This document shows, one piece after another, positions 23,275 to 34,878 of a stretch of DNA of 64,000 nucleotides. The DNA is taken from positions 879,503,220-879,567,219 of the forward strand of contig NC_081409.1 in NCBI RefSeq assembly GCF_030272615.1, in the 5' to 3' direction. Position 1 is the first letter of the stretch. The number at the start of each line of letters is the position of its first letter. The stretch is from Cryptomeria japonica. Lineage: Eukaryota > Streptophyta > Pinopsida > Cupressales > Cupressaceae. The notes under the pieces are model-generated. The model was not told the origin of the DNA and searched no databases. It was given only the letters and a program-made list of their open reading frames with translations. A program made the translations under genes and the position numbers.

Positions 23275-25446
23275 TTGGTAAAAGCTGGTTGCCAAAGAAA
23301 ACTTTAGAGATGGTTATGGAATCTTGTTACAAACTTAATTAAAATTCTTAAATAGAAATTTCCTTCATATTTAGGAGGTGATTTTTGCTTCTAGACGAGT
23401 TTTGGTGCTAGCCATAAGATTTTTCCTTTTGTGTTTTGAAACCCAACATGATTATAAGGTGAGCTACTTTGTTTGTAAGCTCATATTTGGTGATGTTACA
23501 CTTTAAGGAGAAGGTAAGGCCCTAGATGGGTCAGTATGTGCAAATTAACTGATATGTTTCTGGGAGCATCACCCTTTGGTTTCATTTTGCGAGCCACTTA
23601 AATATGGTTGTAATACCATATTTTTTTGTTTTTTAGGTGACACATCAACTCTTTATATACGAGGGTTTTCCTTTATGAGTTATCATTAAGCAGCCAAAAT
23701 TTTGTAGAAGTTCTTTTGAATGCTTTGGTGCTATTCAATTTTTTCAATTTTGCTTGAAGATCTGTAATTGCCATGTTAAGTACCGTTGTGCCTGTATTTT
23801 TATGAAATGATTGTGACATCTTTGTAATCAAGTTAGTGGGCCAAGTTCTTGTTTTGTGCAGTTTTGTTTAAGGTGAAATCTGGATCTGAGTTCATCCATG
23901 GAAATGCATGGATGGAGTTTGTAGCGGCTAATATATTTGGATGGTGTTGGAGAAAGTATGGCTTTGAGAAAAGTTGATTGTGGCTGGGGAAGAAGACAGA
24001 TTGCTAGTGGCCAAAAAAATGTGGGTGGGGTGTTCAATAGAAGATAATGTGTTACATAACAGTTTAAGGTTTGATGATTTTGTAAATGAAAAAGAAAACA
24101 ACATACTACTTATTTTGAAACACTTACCTAATGGAGAGACTCATAGAGGATCTATCAAAATAAGGATTCTGAACTAAGCTGAAGTAATAGATCTTAAGGA
24201 TTTGAAACCGAGTGACTTGACAGATTCGATTTAAGATCTTGAGCTTTTTTTAAGAAACAGGGAATATGATTAAGCGATACCAAGGGAGAATGAAGATTGC
24301 TATAATGAAGATGAAATTCCATGTGGCCTTATGGTAAGATGACTTGCAGAAGGATGTGACAAGGTAACATAAGGGGAAATAAAGATTCCGAAAAATATAC
24401 TAAAGCATTTGTGGGTCAAATTCCTACTCTTAAGACTTACCTGTGGAGTTTGCCTAGGCAATTTTAGAATTTAGTGCAAAGGGACTTTTAGTTTTTTTGT
24501 TGAAGAGTATATAGGTGTTTCATAAAATTATAAATCACAGTAGACATGTGCAGGAATGAAGAGCAAGTCACAATCAATTTTTTTTGAGTTTGTAGATACA
24601 TGACAGACTAGCAGTTTGAAACTACATTGTGTCAAAGATCCCAGTATGCATTTAATCTGGGAAGTGAAATTAATTAGAGGAAATGACATAATGCTAGAGA
24701 GTGAGAACTAGCGAATATTTTAGGGATAGGGAAAGTCACATCTGGGTCAATCCAAGAAGATTTGAAGCAAACAAAAGAATATGATATGAATGGAGAAGCT
24801 GGACAAGAGAATATTTTTCACTTTTTTTTGATGCCATGTTATTCTTGAAGTGGAAATGTTACTTCTTGCAAAGGCTTGCATATGACATCCTGTCTATCTT
24901 TTAAGCCTGGTGTATTTATTATTCCCGTGGTACCTACTACCATACATTTGCTCCTTTGTCAGACAAATGCTTAAATTCTTATGGAAAATGACTTTTAAAT
25001 TATTTTTTCCTTGATAAAATTATATTAATTCTGCTGAATGACTTGGACCTAAGATGATAGGAATTTAGGAACTGGTAATATCAACTCTTTCTTTGTGTTT
25101 TACTTGAGTGAATTCAAATACCAAATGCCTAAAGATATATAAAAATTTAATAGTGATTGAAGCAACAAATGAGATTCTTTTAATAGAGGCATAGACTTTA
25201 GGTACCATGCTTATTTGCCTGGCCTCATAAGATATGGGTGCAGATTAGTCATTGCTGGAAATCACACCTAAAGGCAAGTGGCAAATTTTCTTTTGGTGAA
25301 AATATTGAGTTGACATATTTTAAATATTTTGAAGCTTTGAAATAAACAACGTTTCCTTGAACGTGGAAGTTAAAAAATTCAAGACATCTTACAAATTTTG
25401 CCACCAAATAAAAACTTATCTTCTAGCTTTGTGATAACTTGCCATG
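23275..25446. other. Unassigned sequence with a decayed open region
   Basis: Apart from the fragment listed at 23974, I see no element termini, LTR pair or exon here. Confidence 0.4.
23974..24350 (+). pseudogene. Decayed coding fragment, unidentified
   Basis: A 67-codon frame (to 24177) continues in the same frame past TAA and further stops with protein-like composition (for example an Asp-Leu-Lys-Asp-Leu-Lys-Pro-Ser-Asp-Leu stretch). This suggests an old coding sequence with nonsense changes. I do not recognise the family; it may be from a host gene or an element protein. Confidence 0.3.
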
Positions 25447-25964
25447 GGTTGTGTTGTGAGGTATTCACACATCGCCCCATTGCAAATGGGGACCCCCACT
25501 TTTTGCTTTCTAGGGTTAGCTCTTTTTAGTTTTGTTGTTGGTCATTTTAGTGTCTTAGCCTTTGCATTGAAGGGATTGAGTTTCTCAAAGATCATCAAGC
25601 CAGGTGGATCTCCTCAAGGTGGAGTGAAGGAGGTTAGGTCAGTTGAGTGATTAGGGGTTATTTAGATCATTCCTAGGGTTTTTGTGTACTATTCGGTCAC
25701 GCTTCAAGTTGCTAAATCAAACCTTGGTTGAATGCATAGTGTCCTCCTAAGTTTCGTCCCTTACATCAAGGTCAGAGCGAACTCGCCTTAGAAGTCTGAA
25801 ATGTCATCATGATCCTGAAATGTCTTGAAATTTGACTAATTCTGGAAATTTGAAGGATCCTCCAAAACTAGATTTTGCATTATAACTCATGGAGGTCCGA
25901 AACCACTCTCAAACATCCTGACAATATATATGGAATATAAGTTAAAGTTCTATGATAATAAATA

Positions 25965-25993
25965 ACCCACTTAACTCAGTGGTTAGAGTATCA

Positions 25994-26037
<44 letters not shown>
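25965..26037 (+). tRNA. trnM-CAU: Plastid-type tRNA-Met(CAU) sequence in nuclear element
   Basis: The 73-bp sequence has the layout of plastid elongator trnM: acceptor ACCCACT...AGTAGGT, D-arm CTCAGTGGTTAGAG, anticodon loop TTCATAC and T-arm TTGGTTCAAATCCAA. As I remember plastid trnM-CAU, it is nearly identical, with a few changes that weaken the anticodon stem and the first acceptor pairs. It sits inside a retroelement hairpin, so it is best read as a fragment of plastid DNA in the nucleus (NUPT), probably not functional. Confidence 0.8.
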
Positions 26038-26041
<4 letters not shown>

Positions 26042-26086
26042 TTATTTGATGCAATTGATTAATAGATCGCATCAAATAAGTTTTAC
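26035..26086. repeat. Perfect 18-bp stem-loop directly after the tRNA
   Basis: GTAAAACTTATTTGATGC (26035-26052) and its exact complement (26069-26086) enclose a 16-nt loop. The left arm overlaps the last three bases of the tRNA. It may be a plastid 3'-end stem-loop carried along with trnM, which I could not verify. Confidence 0.8.
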
Positions 26087-26179
26087 TCTATTTTTATAAT
26101 ATCAATTATCTTTTCTCTTTCTTATACTTAAATGTTATATTCCATATATGAATCCTGATGGAGAGACTAGCTTGTCAAA

Positions 26180-26425
26180 CAACTTCATGTTGAAGGAGAG
26201 GTGAGCGAACTTCATGTTGAAGGACATTTGAGCGAACTTCATGCTGAAGGAGAGGTGAGTGAACTTCACGTTGAAGGACAATTGAGCGAACTTCATGCTG
26301 AAGGAGAGGTGAGCGAACTTCATGCTGAAGGAGAGGTGAGTGAACTTCGTGTTGAAGGAGAGGTGAGCGAACTTCATGTTGAAGGAGATAGGAGCGAACT
26401 TCATGTTTCACCACTTTAGAGCGAA
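26180..26425 (+). repeat. 27-bp tandem repeat, nine copies, unit D
   Basis: The word CTTCATG (or a one-base variant) recurs at exactly 27-bp steps from 26183 to 26399. Each unit reads GAGCGAACTTCATGTTGAAG plus GAGAGGT. CTTCA and TGAAG form a 5-bp stem with a 3-nt loop. The open frames across it on both strands (nonapeptide repeats) are by-products, since 27 is divisible by three. Confidence 0.9.
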
Positions 26426-27580
26426 GTTTCTTCTTCACAAGTTTACATTTTGAAGTAAAATTGACAACTTCATGCTTGAGCACTTTGGAGCGGAATTCAT
26501 GATCTAGCAAAATGAAGCAATCTTGAGAGTGAAGTTGGATATAAATAGGTGAAATAAATCAACTTCGGTAGTTAAAGGAGATGAGCGAAGTTTTTTTCTA
26601 CTTCGTGCATTGAAGAAAGCGAAATTCCCAACTTCATGAATTAAAGGAGGTGAGCGAAATGCTACTTCATGAGTTGAAGGAGGTGAGCGAAGTAGATAAC
26701 TTCATGCATTGGGGAAAGAGAGCAAATTTCATGTTTTCACCAAGGAGAGCGAATTTCATAAGCATGAGCGAAATTGAATAAGAGAAGGATAATCACCTAA
26801 AGAGGACTAAATGCCAAATAAACTTCATGATCTCACCAAGAGGAGCGAAGTAGAGTGATTTAAACAAACTTCAACTTCAAGGAGATAGGAGCGAACTTCG
26901 GGTTCAAGCAACTAGGATCGAAATTCATACTTCATGTATCAAAAGGGATGAGCGAAGTTGATAACTTTAGCAGCTACAAGCTTCAACGAAATCCTCCACT
27001 TCATGTATTGTCAAGGAGTGAAATTGTTACTTCATGAGTTTAGGTTTTGAAGCGAACTTCATGAGTTGAGGTTTTGGAGCGAAGTTTACTACTTCATGTG
27101 TTTGGGATAAGGAGCAAAGTTCATGATCTTGCTAAGTGGAGCGATTTTTTAAGAATGAAGTTGGATATAAATAAGAGAAATAATTAAGAGAAGCAACTTC
27201 ACGTTTCACTAATTTGGAGCAAAGTTTTTCACTTCATGAACTACTAAGTTGGAGCGATCTTACAACTTCATGAATTAAAGTGAAGGAGCAAACTTCATCC
27301 TAGAAGGTTTTCGAGCGAAATGTTACTTCATGAATTGAAGAAGTGAAGCGAAGTTATACTTCATCCATTGAGAAATAAGAGCGAATGTCAACTTCATGAA
27401 TCAAGCTTCATGAGTGAACTTTAATTTCATGTTTGAGACAAGAGAGCTTCATATAGGGGGGCTTCAATGGAAAATTCCAACTTTACAAACCAAGGGATAC
27501 AAATGAACTTCAAGAATTAAGACATGAGCAAACTTCACAATTTGAAGGCTATGAGTGAAGTTCAAGAAAATGAAGAAGAT
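26426..27580 (+). repeat. Dispersed ACTTCATG / GAGCGAA motifs, unit D
   Basis: The same words as in the 27-bp repeat continue at irregular intervals of about 40-90 bp. This looks like an older, degraded part of the same array. Confidence 0.7.
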
Positions 27581-28301
27581 TAAGGAGAGGGAAACTTAAT
27601 GAACATTAAGGATGGAATACACTTCAAGAGCCCCTCTTCACGAGCAAAAAGCAACTTCAAGTGCTCCTTCATAAAGGCGAATTCCTCTAGATCTTCTTAT
27701 CAAACCTACAAAACACATAAAATCAAGGGATATATCAAGCTAAGAAGAACTATCAAAGTTATATATTATGTATTTGATATCATGTTTGTTTGGTTTTGCA
27801 GATGGGAGAGGATGGTGATTGCAAAGCAAAGAGGAGGAAAGTTGTAAGACCTACACCACCATGCAAGAGGAGAAAACTTCATGACCAAGAGGAATTTTAA
27901 CCTTCACCACACCATGGAGACATGAAGAGATCAAAGGAGTGCGAAAGAGAAGTTATACAATCACTCAAAAGCAAGCAAGCAAAGATTCAACTACATCAAT
28001 AACTCCCATCACAACTACTTTGAGCGAGCTAGATAATGTTGAGTATCAAGAGATACCTCTCAACATCCCTTCATCATGATGAATCAACTCAAGTCTACAA
28101 AGTGCAAGAGTGAAGTGGCATCCCAGATGGCGTTCCAATCATCATTCCTCTAGTCAATGAAGTCCACATCAATGCATCCAAGTTCAATGAATCAAGCTCA
28201 CCAGTGATGGCACAAACTCCGAGGCACCTACCCCTGATATCTATTGGTCCACACTTTCTGAATGTAATTTTCTTATTGGCTAAGGAAAAGTTTGTTGTAA
28301 C

Positions 28302-28390
28302 AAACCCTAATTAGGGTTTTCATTGTAGAATCCTGGCCATTGATGGAGAATCAATCCTGGCCATTCATTGTAAATGAGCTCTCTATAAAA
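28302..28390 (+). promoter_or_regulatory. Telo-box palindrome plus TATA box, unit D
   Basis: Perfect 18-bp palindrome at 28302-28319, and CTATAAAA at 28383-28390. With E removed it lies about 0.85 kb before the end of D. Confidence 0.75.
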
Positions 28391-29964
28391 GCTCAGAGTC
28401 TTTCATTTGTTAAGGTTAATAGCTAATAGTTGGTTAATAGCTAATAGTGAGTAGAATAGAATAACAAAAGAATAGCAATTAGAATAGAAGTAGATTAGGA
28501 GAGGGAAGAATTGTTGGTATGACTTGTAAATGAGATACTCTTTTCATTGAAGTTATGGTGAAATTTGTTATTTCAACAAGCCTCATGATTCTACTTCTCA
28601 ATTTATTTTCATTTAGATTGAATGGAAGAAGTTGTTGAATGTATTCATGTGGGATCTGCCCAATCCATACCACTAACCTCTTGTTGCTTGTAACTGCGCC
28701 TTGTATGGTCAACTGGAATGATATGAGCTTAACTTCGAATCGTTCTACATTCATTGCTTATGCATTAACTTGAATGGTAATTGATGTTTGATGGTATTGA
28801 TTCGAACATCCTTGAAACGTCCTTAGAAGATTGCACTGAGCTTGTGTCAAATTGTTCAGTTTGATGATGAGACCTCGCTTAGTAGGATTCCATCTAGTCA
28901 TTCATTCATCTTCCTACATTCTTAAGATTAGAGTAGACTCTCTCAAACCTTACCTCTTTTGCTCTTTTTTATCTTCCAATTGAGTAGATAGGACGTAAGT
29001 TCCAGCAAATCAAGCATTCAGGCATTCGAATGTAAGTCCCCTTGTGATTCCAGCATAATCACATCAACCAATAGAGCTTATCCACACGTAGGGACCTGTT
29101 GATGTGTTTTTTATGCACATGCGAACACAGAATAAAATACCTAAAGGGTACCTTATCCTCTCTTGAATAAAGTCTCCGAGTGCTGAAGATGTCGCGAAAA
29201 GGATCAATCGGGATGACTTCAAGGTTCTTTGTATGTAGGATCTCTACGTGTGGATAAGCTCTCTGTGGTATGATGTGATTTTGCTGGAATCACAAGGGGA
29301 CTTACACTTGATGACCTAAACGTCTGATTTGCTGGAATCACAAGATTTTACTGGCTTAGATTTGAAAAAAAAGGAAAAAGGACGAGGTCGAGGAAAGGAT
29401 CTAATTCTGACACTAAGAATGTAGGAGCAATGAATGATCTTTGATGAAATTCTAACTAAGTCTTGTTTTGACATCCCAGGACCATCTCCACAAGGTTAGT
29501 GCGATCTTCAGAGGAAAGCTTTATGATGTTCAGATCATCACTACAGGCATATACACCATCAGGCTGATGCATATCAATGAAGAAGCGACAATTGAAGTTA
29601 AGCTTAAGCTGAATGATTCCAGTTGACTACACAAGGCAAGTCTGCAATCAACAAACTGCTAGTAGTATGGATATACGAATTTCACCATCAATCAAACACA
29701 TTTCTTCCACTCATCTAATAACATGAAATCAAAACTGAGAAGTATAGAGACCATGCAAATTGTTGAATCGACCCATAGCTTTCACCATTTCTTCAATGAA
29801 GTTTTACAAGTCTTTTACAACATCTTGGCAACAATCTTTGCCTTCTCTCTATACTCTACTCTAATTGCTATACTATTAACTGACTATTCACTAACTACTT
29901 TCTCACTATTCTTCCACTATTCACTAACTACTTTCTATTAGCCTTTACAAATGAAGAGTCGGGG

Positions 29965-30054
29965 CTTATATAGTGCCCTTAATACAATTCAATGGCTAAG
30001 ATCAATTTGAGATCAATGGCCAAGATTCTACAATGAAAACCCTAATTAGGGTTT
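29965..30054 (-). promoter_or_regulatory. Telo-box palindrome plus TATA box, unit E
   Basis: Perfect 18-bp palindrome at 30037-30054. On the minus strand CTATATAAG is the complement of 29965-29973, about 0.87 kb before the end of E. Confidence 0.75.
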
Positions 30055-30437
30055 GTTACAACAAACTCAATTCTGACCAATGAAATAATTGTATTAATTG
30101 GACACATGTCTTCTTTGGAATATTTGACCAATGGATAGCTGGGGTAGGTACATCGAAGTTTGTGCCATCTTTAATGAGTTAGGTACATTGAATTTGGACA
30201 TGCTGAGGTGGACCAACCCGATTGGAGGAGTGATGACTAGGATGCCACCTTGTCTAACACTTGGTTGATGCTCAATTTGGTGATGCTTTCCTTCAAATGC
30301 TGGACTGGAAGATAGATGGAGAAGGTCGTCCTTGTTGATGCTGGACTGGAGGAGGTTGTCCTTGTCCTGGCTTGATCTTCTTTGATGAGGGTCTGCCAAG
30401 TAATTGATCCTCCGACTCCGGGGCCGTCATTTGATGC

Positions 30438-30994
30438 CTACACAAAAGATTAAAGTTAGTCTTTGAGCATCAAACCTTAAAGCATAGAATTTAGGACCTT
30501 CCAAGAGAATGATTTAAGATATTAACTTGAAAAAGACATGATAAATCAAGAATTATACATTTTCAAATTAATTATGAATGGAAATTGGATTTTCAAGACT
30601 TAGACTTTACAAAATTGCTATGGAATCACAATAAGTCTTGAATAAGAACTTCAAAAAAAATGATTCTTCATACCTCCTCCTTGAATGCTTAACTATAAAA
30701 CCTTGGAAAAAGATGAAAGAGGACCGGATTTTGCTGGACAAAGGTTGAATTGTGGTCTTCCTTTGGATGAATTGTCTTGATTAACCTTCAAAAGAAGTTC
30801 GCCTTCCACTAGCTTCTCAAAATCTGGAAATTACCTTCAAACAACTTCAAAATCTGGAAATTATCTCCCAACTTGCTAAGAAATTCGCCTCCAATCTGCT
30901 AGATTTCGCTCCTCCAATTTGCTCCTCTAAATTCGCATAAGAAGGAATGAATGAACGATTTGCATTTTGACACAATACTCCTCTCTTATATAGG
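30438..30994 (-). promoter_or_regulatory. Internal promoter, leader and intron of unit E
   Basis: On the minus strand the TATA box CTATATAAGA is the complement of about 30985-30994. A leader follows, with a donor GGAG/GTATGA at 30673 and an acceptor TTGTGTAG ending at 30438 (236-bp intron). The next exon opens GCATCAAATGACGGCC, matching the start of the coding region in F. Confidence 0.65.
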
Positions 30995-31393
30995 GCGCTC
31001 ACCCTAATAACCATGAGGCCGACCTAGGAAATAAGCCTTAAAATAAGATAATAATCCATTAAAAAGGAGGCCGACTTGCTTGCAAAAGCCAATAAATGTG
31101 TTTGAGCGCTCACCTTTTATTTTTTTAAATTTTAAAATTAATTTCAAGGCCCAAAGGTGGATTTTTCATTTATTTTAAGGCTTAGAATTTAATTAATCAA
31201 ATTATGAATGCCTTAATTTATGCGAACTTGTTTTAGTCTTCCAAGTTTGAACCCCTTGTCTAGACTTGCTCACTTAATAAAATTGAAATTTTCTCAACCA
31301 ATATTTGCAAATTTCCATGTCTTTGTATTCTCAATCTTGCAATTTGCCTTAGACTCAATCAAACAAGGTTGAATGATAGATTTTTTGATATTT

Positions 31394-33941
31394 TCGCCCT
31401 GGACCCTTTGGAAGGGTCAGGAGCGATTTTTCAAGTTTAGGCCAAAATTTCACCTTAGTTTGATCATTAAACTCCTTCAAGGCGATCTCCAGGGTTCATT
31501 CACCTCCATCACTGGGCTAGCTCATCAAAACTTTGAAGGAAACATTGCATTTTTGGGAATTTCGCTCTGGACCCTCTAGAAGGGTCAGGAGCGAAATTCT
31601 CTCCTGAGCTCAAAATTCTCATGTTTTGAAGGTCTAGATTTCTTCAAGGCATTCCAAATAGGTTCTTTCATTGTAGTCCAGGGTTAGTTTTATTCAAATC
31701 TGGAGGAAAAAGGTGACTGATGTTTTTCGCCCTGGACCCTTTGGAAGGGTCAGGAGTGATTTTCCTTGCTTGGGCTTACTCTTCCATCATCTCAACTTCA
31801 ATCCACTTTACAAAGCTAGGAAATAGTCCTCTTCATTCACCCAATCCAAGTTTGATTTGTTTTTGTAAGGGAAAATAGGGGATTTTGAGATTTTCGCCCT
31901 GGACCCTCTGGAAGGGTCAGGAGCGATTTTTAGGTTTTAGGCCTATTTTCCAATCCTTTCATCTTCAAATCACTTCCATGGCATAAAACATCTTGCCTTA
32001 CTCCCCTTCAAGTCATGAAAACCAAAATCTCATCTTGAAATGCAAGGAAAATAGGAGGATTTGGAAATTTCGCCTTGGACCCTCTGGAAGGGTCAGGAGC
32101 GAATTTTCTTCTTGGCATCAAAACTTGCATCCTTAGCAATCAACCCAACTTCAAGGCAATTCAAATGTCATTTTACACCCATGTCTAAGCTTGGCCTTGC
32201 CCAAAATTTGGAGAAAAGGATGGTTTTAGTGTTTTTCGCTCTAGACCCTTTGGAAGGGTCAGGAGCGATTTTCAAGTTTTGAGCATGTTCCTCCATTCTT
32301 TCAACTTCAATTCACCTTCAAGGCTAAAAACACTTCTCCTTTCACGTTCAACCCAAGTCTCACTTGATTTCGCAAGGGCAAATAGGTGTTTGAAGAATTT
32401 TTGCCCTGGACCCTCTGGAAGGGTCAGGAGCGATTTTTCTCATTTGGGCTCAATTCCTTCAATCTTGATAATCATTGGCAATTTGGAGTCATTCCTAAGG
32501 CCTTCTTTAATCATGATCCACACTAGATTTGGCATGAAACTAAGGAAAAAGATAGATTTTGCTCAATTTCGCCCTGGGCCCTCTAGAAGGGTCAGGAGCG
32601 ATTTTCCCTTTTTAGACCAAAATCATCATTCTTTCAAACCCAATCTTCTTTGCCAAGTATGATTTCACCTTCCACTGTGCTAGGAATAAAGTCTCATGTC
32701 CACGGAAGGCCAAAAATGTGATTATGAGGAATTTCTCTCTGGACCCTCTGGAAGGGTCAGGAGCGAAATTGCCTTTCTTGGGTAGAATCCTTCGTTTTCT
32801 TCATCTCCAAACATACCTAAAGGTTTCAACATGCTCTTTCCACCTTTCATCATGCCTTTAATTTTCCAATTTGACCAAACTGAGCAAGAAATGTCTCTCA
32901 TAAAGATTTTCGCCTTGGACCCTTTGGAAGGGTCAAGAGCGAAAATTAGGTTTTAAGCAAAATCCTTCATCCTTTTAAGTTGAAACTTTCTCAGGAGGCA
33001 AAAAGGAGTTGTCCTTGTTTCATTCATGCCCAAAACTTGACCCTTTTCATTGCAAGATGAGAGCTATTCAAAATTTCGCTCAGGACCCTCTGGAAGGGTC
33101 AGGAGCGAATTTATCAAATGATGTCCAATCTTCACTCCAAGAGACCCTGCACATAAAAATTTAGCCAAAATTAGTGACAAATAAGCTCAAATAAGATTTT
33201 CGCTCTGGACCCTTTGGAAGGGTCAGGAGCGAAATCTTCATTCTAGGCTAAACTACTCAGTCTTTAAGTTTCAAACCATTTCACAAGACAAGGTTAGATC
33301 ATTTCAAGGCCAAGGCCAGGAACCTGATTGCAAGCTCAAACAAGGCGGCAAATGAAGTTTATGATGAATTTCGCTTTGGACCCTTTGGAAGGGTCAGGAG
33401 CGAAATTCTTCTTCCAGGCTAGAATCCATCATTTTTTCAAGGTTTTCAAACATTTCCAATTTTCCCTTCAAAATGCCTTGCAAATCAAAATTTGGTCAAA
33501 TAAGGCAAGAAATGAGTCCTAGGTTGATTTTCGCTCTGGACCCTTTGGAAGGGTCAGGAGCGAAAATCACTTTTTAAGCAAAATCTTGATCTTTGAAATC
33601 ATCCAACTCCCTCTCAAGGCAAGAACATTCAAAAACACCTCCACACGTGCCTTGGAAACTAGGAACTTGGTCTTGATAAGTGATAAATTGAGGTGTATAA
33701 GGATTTTCGCTCTGGACCCTCTGGAAGGGTCAGGAGCGAAATTCCTAATCTTGGCCAAAATCTTGACTTCATTTTCACATTTCTCCATCCAAACAAGTGT
33801 TTTGCCCTCAAAGATGCCTGGGAACGAGTTGGTTCTAAGTTTGGGTCAAACTAGAATGTCATATGGAGAATTTCGCTCTGGACCCTTTGGAAGGGTTAGG
33901 AGCGAAATTCGCTTTGGACCCTTTGGAAGGGTCAGGAGCGA
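31394..33941 (-). repeat. Array of 17 palindromes in unit E, GACCC subtype
   Basis: On the element strand the arms are TCGCTCCTGACCCT and AGGGTCCAGAGCGA around TTCCA- or TCCAA-type loops. Plus-strand starts are 31394, 31562, 31727, 31894, 32070, 32236, 32401, 32569, 32734, 32910, 33076, 33200, 33371, 33531, 33707, 33873 and 33909. Spacings are 168, 165, 167, 176, 166, 165, 168, 165, 176, 166, 124, 171, 160, 176, 166 and 36. Confidence 0.92.
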
Positions 33942-33973
33942 AATTTGAGTTTTTGAACTCTCCATTAGGATCA

Positions 33974-34028
33974 TTTTATGGAATATAACATTTAAGTATA
34001 AGTGTACTTTAAGTTATATTCCATAAAA
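33974..34028. repeat. Hairpin in unit E matching the D insertion site
   Basis: TTTTATGGAATATAAC (33974-33989) and its exact complement at 34013-34028 enclose 23 nt. The same hairpin in D holds the plastid-like insert. Confidence 0.8.
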
Positions 34029-34544
34029 TACTTTCAGGATGTTTGAGAGTGGTTTCAGACCTCCAGGAGCTATATTGCAAAATCTAGTTTTTGGAGGATT
34101 TTCAGTTTTCCAGACTTAGTCAAATTTCAAGATCAGGACATTCTAGACTTAGCCAAATTTCAGGATCAGGATATTCTAGGCTTAGCCAAATTTCAGGATC
34201 AGGACATTCCAGACTTCATCACTCATCAACTTGACCTCACTCAAGTAGAACCTGCTATCCAGGTGATCCCTTTGGCGACACTCGAAAGTTAAAGGCTAAC
34301 AGACAAAACCCTAAAAGACCTAGAAAACAAACCCTAGAAAGCAAAAAGCAGGGGTCCCCATTTGCAATGGGGCGATGTGTGAAATGGTCACAATAGGACC
34401 CTACATACAGAACCTTGGAGTCTTTTTTGGGTGATCCTTAATCGAATCTTCAGCATCCAAAAGATTTTGTTCAAGAGAGGATAAGATACTTTTTGGTATT
34501 TTATTCTGTGTTCGCATGTGCGTAAAAAACACATCAACAGGTTG

Positions 34545-34878
34545 TTGAAACAAGTCAACTTTTGTGACATACAATGATTAGAATTGCTGTTATTCATGTG
34601 GAAAGGACATTGTTAAAATATTTATTACATCATTAATTTGTATGCACACCTTCAAAGATTATCATCATGCTTATTTATATCAACAATACTGATGACTGGG
34701 AAACAATATTTCTTGTACTGATTGATCTAGTTCTTCTCAACATAAAACCAAACTTGACAAGGAACAACATAGTAAATATATGAACACAATTTATCTCTAC
34801 CTTTTTAAGTTGTAAACAATGGAGGCAATTGGCTTATAGGATTGGCTGACTCTTGAGATAATATTTTTCATATGGCCG
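34545..34878. other. No recognised feature
   Basis: About 330 bp of AT-rich sequence between unit D and the next solo LTR. Confidence 0.45.

Larger units (their letters stand above)
25926..26149. repeat. Inverted repeat flanking the plastid-like insert
   Basis: ATATATGGAATATAA at 25926-25940 and TTATATTCCATATAT at 26135-26149 are perfect inverse copies. Unit E has the same hairpin with only a short loop (33974-34028). The loop in D has been enlarged by about 174 bp (roughly 25949-26122), which contains the tRNA sequence. Confidence 0.75.
29097..34395 (-). mobile_element. Giant LTR-like unit E, 5299 bp, reverse orientation
   Basis: Flanked by an exact GGACC duplication (29092-29096 and 34396-34400). 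On the minus strand it starts TATTGTGACC and ends CACATCAACA. In its own direction it has the terminal hairpin, three copies of a 36-bp AGCCAAATTTCAGGATCAGG-type motif (34123-34215 on plus), a hairpin (33974-34028), seventeen palindromes, an internal TATA and intron, and the telo-box/TATA promoter. The segment after the intron contains short GGACAAGG/GACCTTCTCC-type repeats instead of a coding region. It is inserted 139 bp before the right end of D. Confidence 0.87.
25452..34539 (+). mobile_element. Giant LTR-like unit D, interrupted by unit E
   Basis: Starts TGTTGTGAGG, ends ACACATCAACA, with an exact GGTTG duplication (25447-25451 and 34540-34544). Taking out E and its GGACC duplication leaves 25452-29096 plus 34401-34539, about 3.78 kb. 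The repeat slot holds a 27-bp tandem repeat (26180-26425) that decays into spaced ACTTCATG/GAGCGAA motifs. A plastid-like trnM insertion sits before the array. The telo-box/TATA promoter is about 0.85 kb from the end. There is no coding region. Confidence 0.87.

Noticed and set aside
25965-26037. Functional nuclear tRNA-Met gene
   Set aside because: The sequence is of plastid type, the anticodon stem and acceptor are weakened, and it sits in a retroelement hairpin. A plastid-derived insert is more likely.
26135-26510. Repetitive proteins of nonapeptide units on both strands
   Set aside because: The 27-bp repeat is divisible by three, so all frames without a stop give nonapeptide repeats. There is no start context or conservation beyond the DNA repeat.
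31373-33948. Short frames with recurring LDPLEGSGA or SLSKGPGRY peptides across the palindrome arrays
   Set aside because: They are translations of the repeated palindromes in different frames, not proteins.
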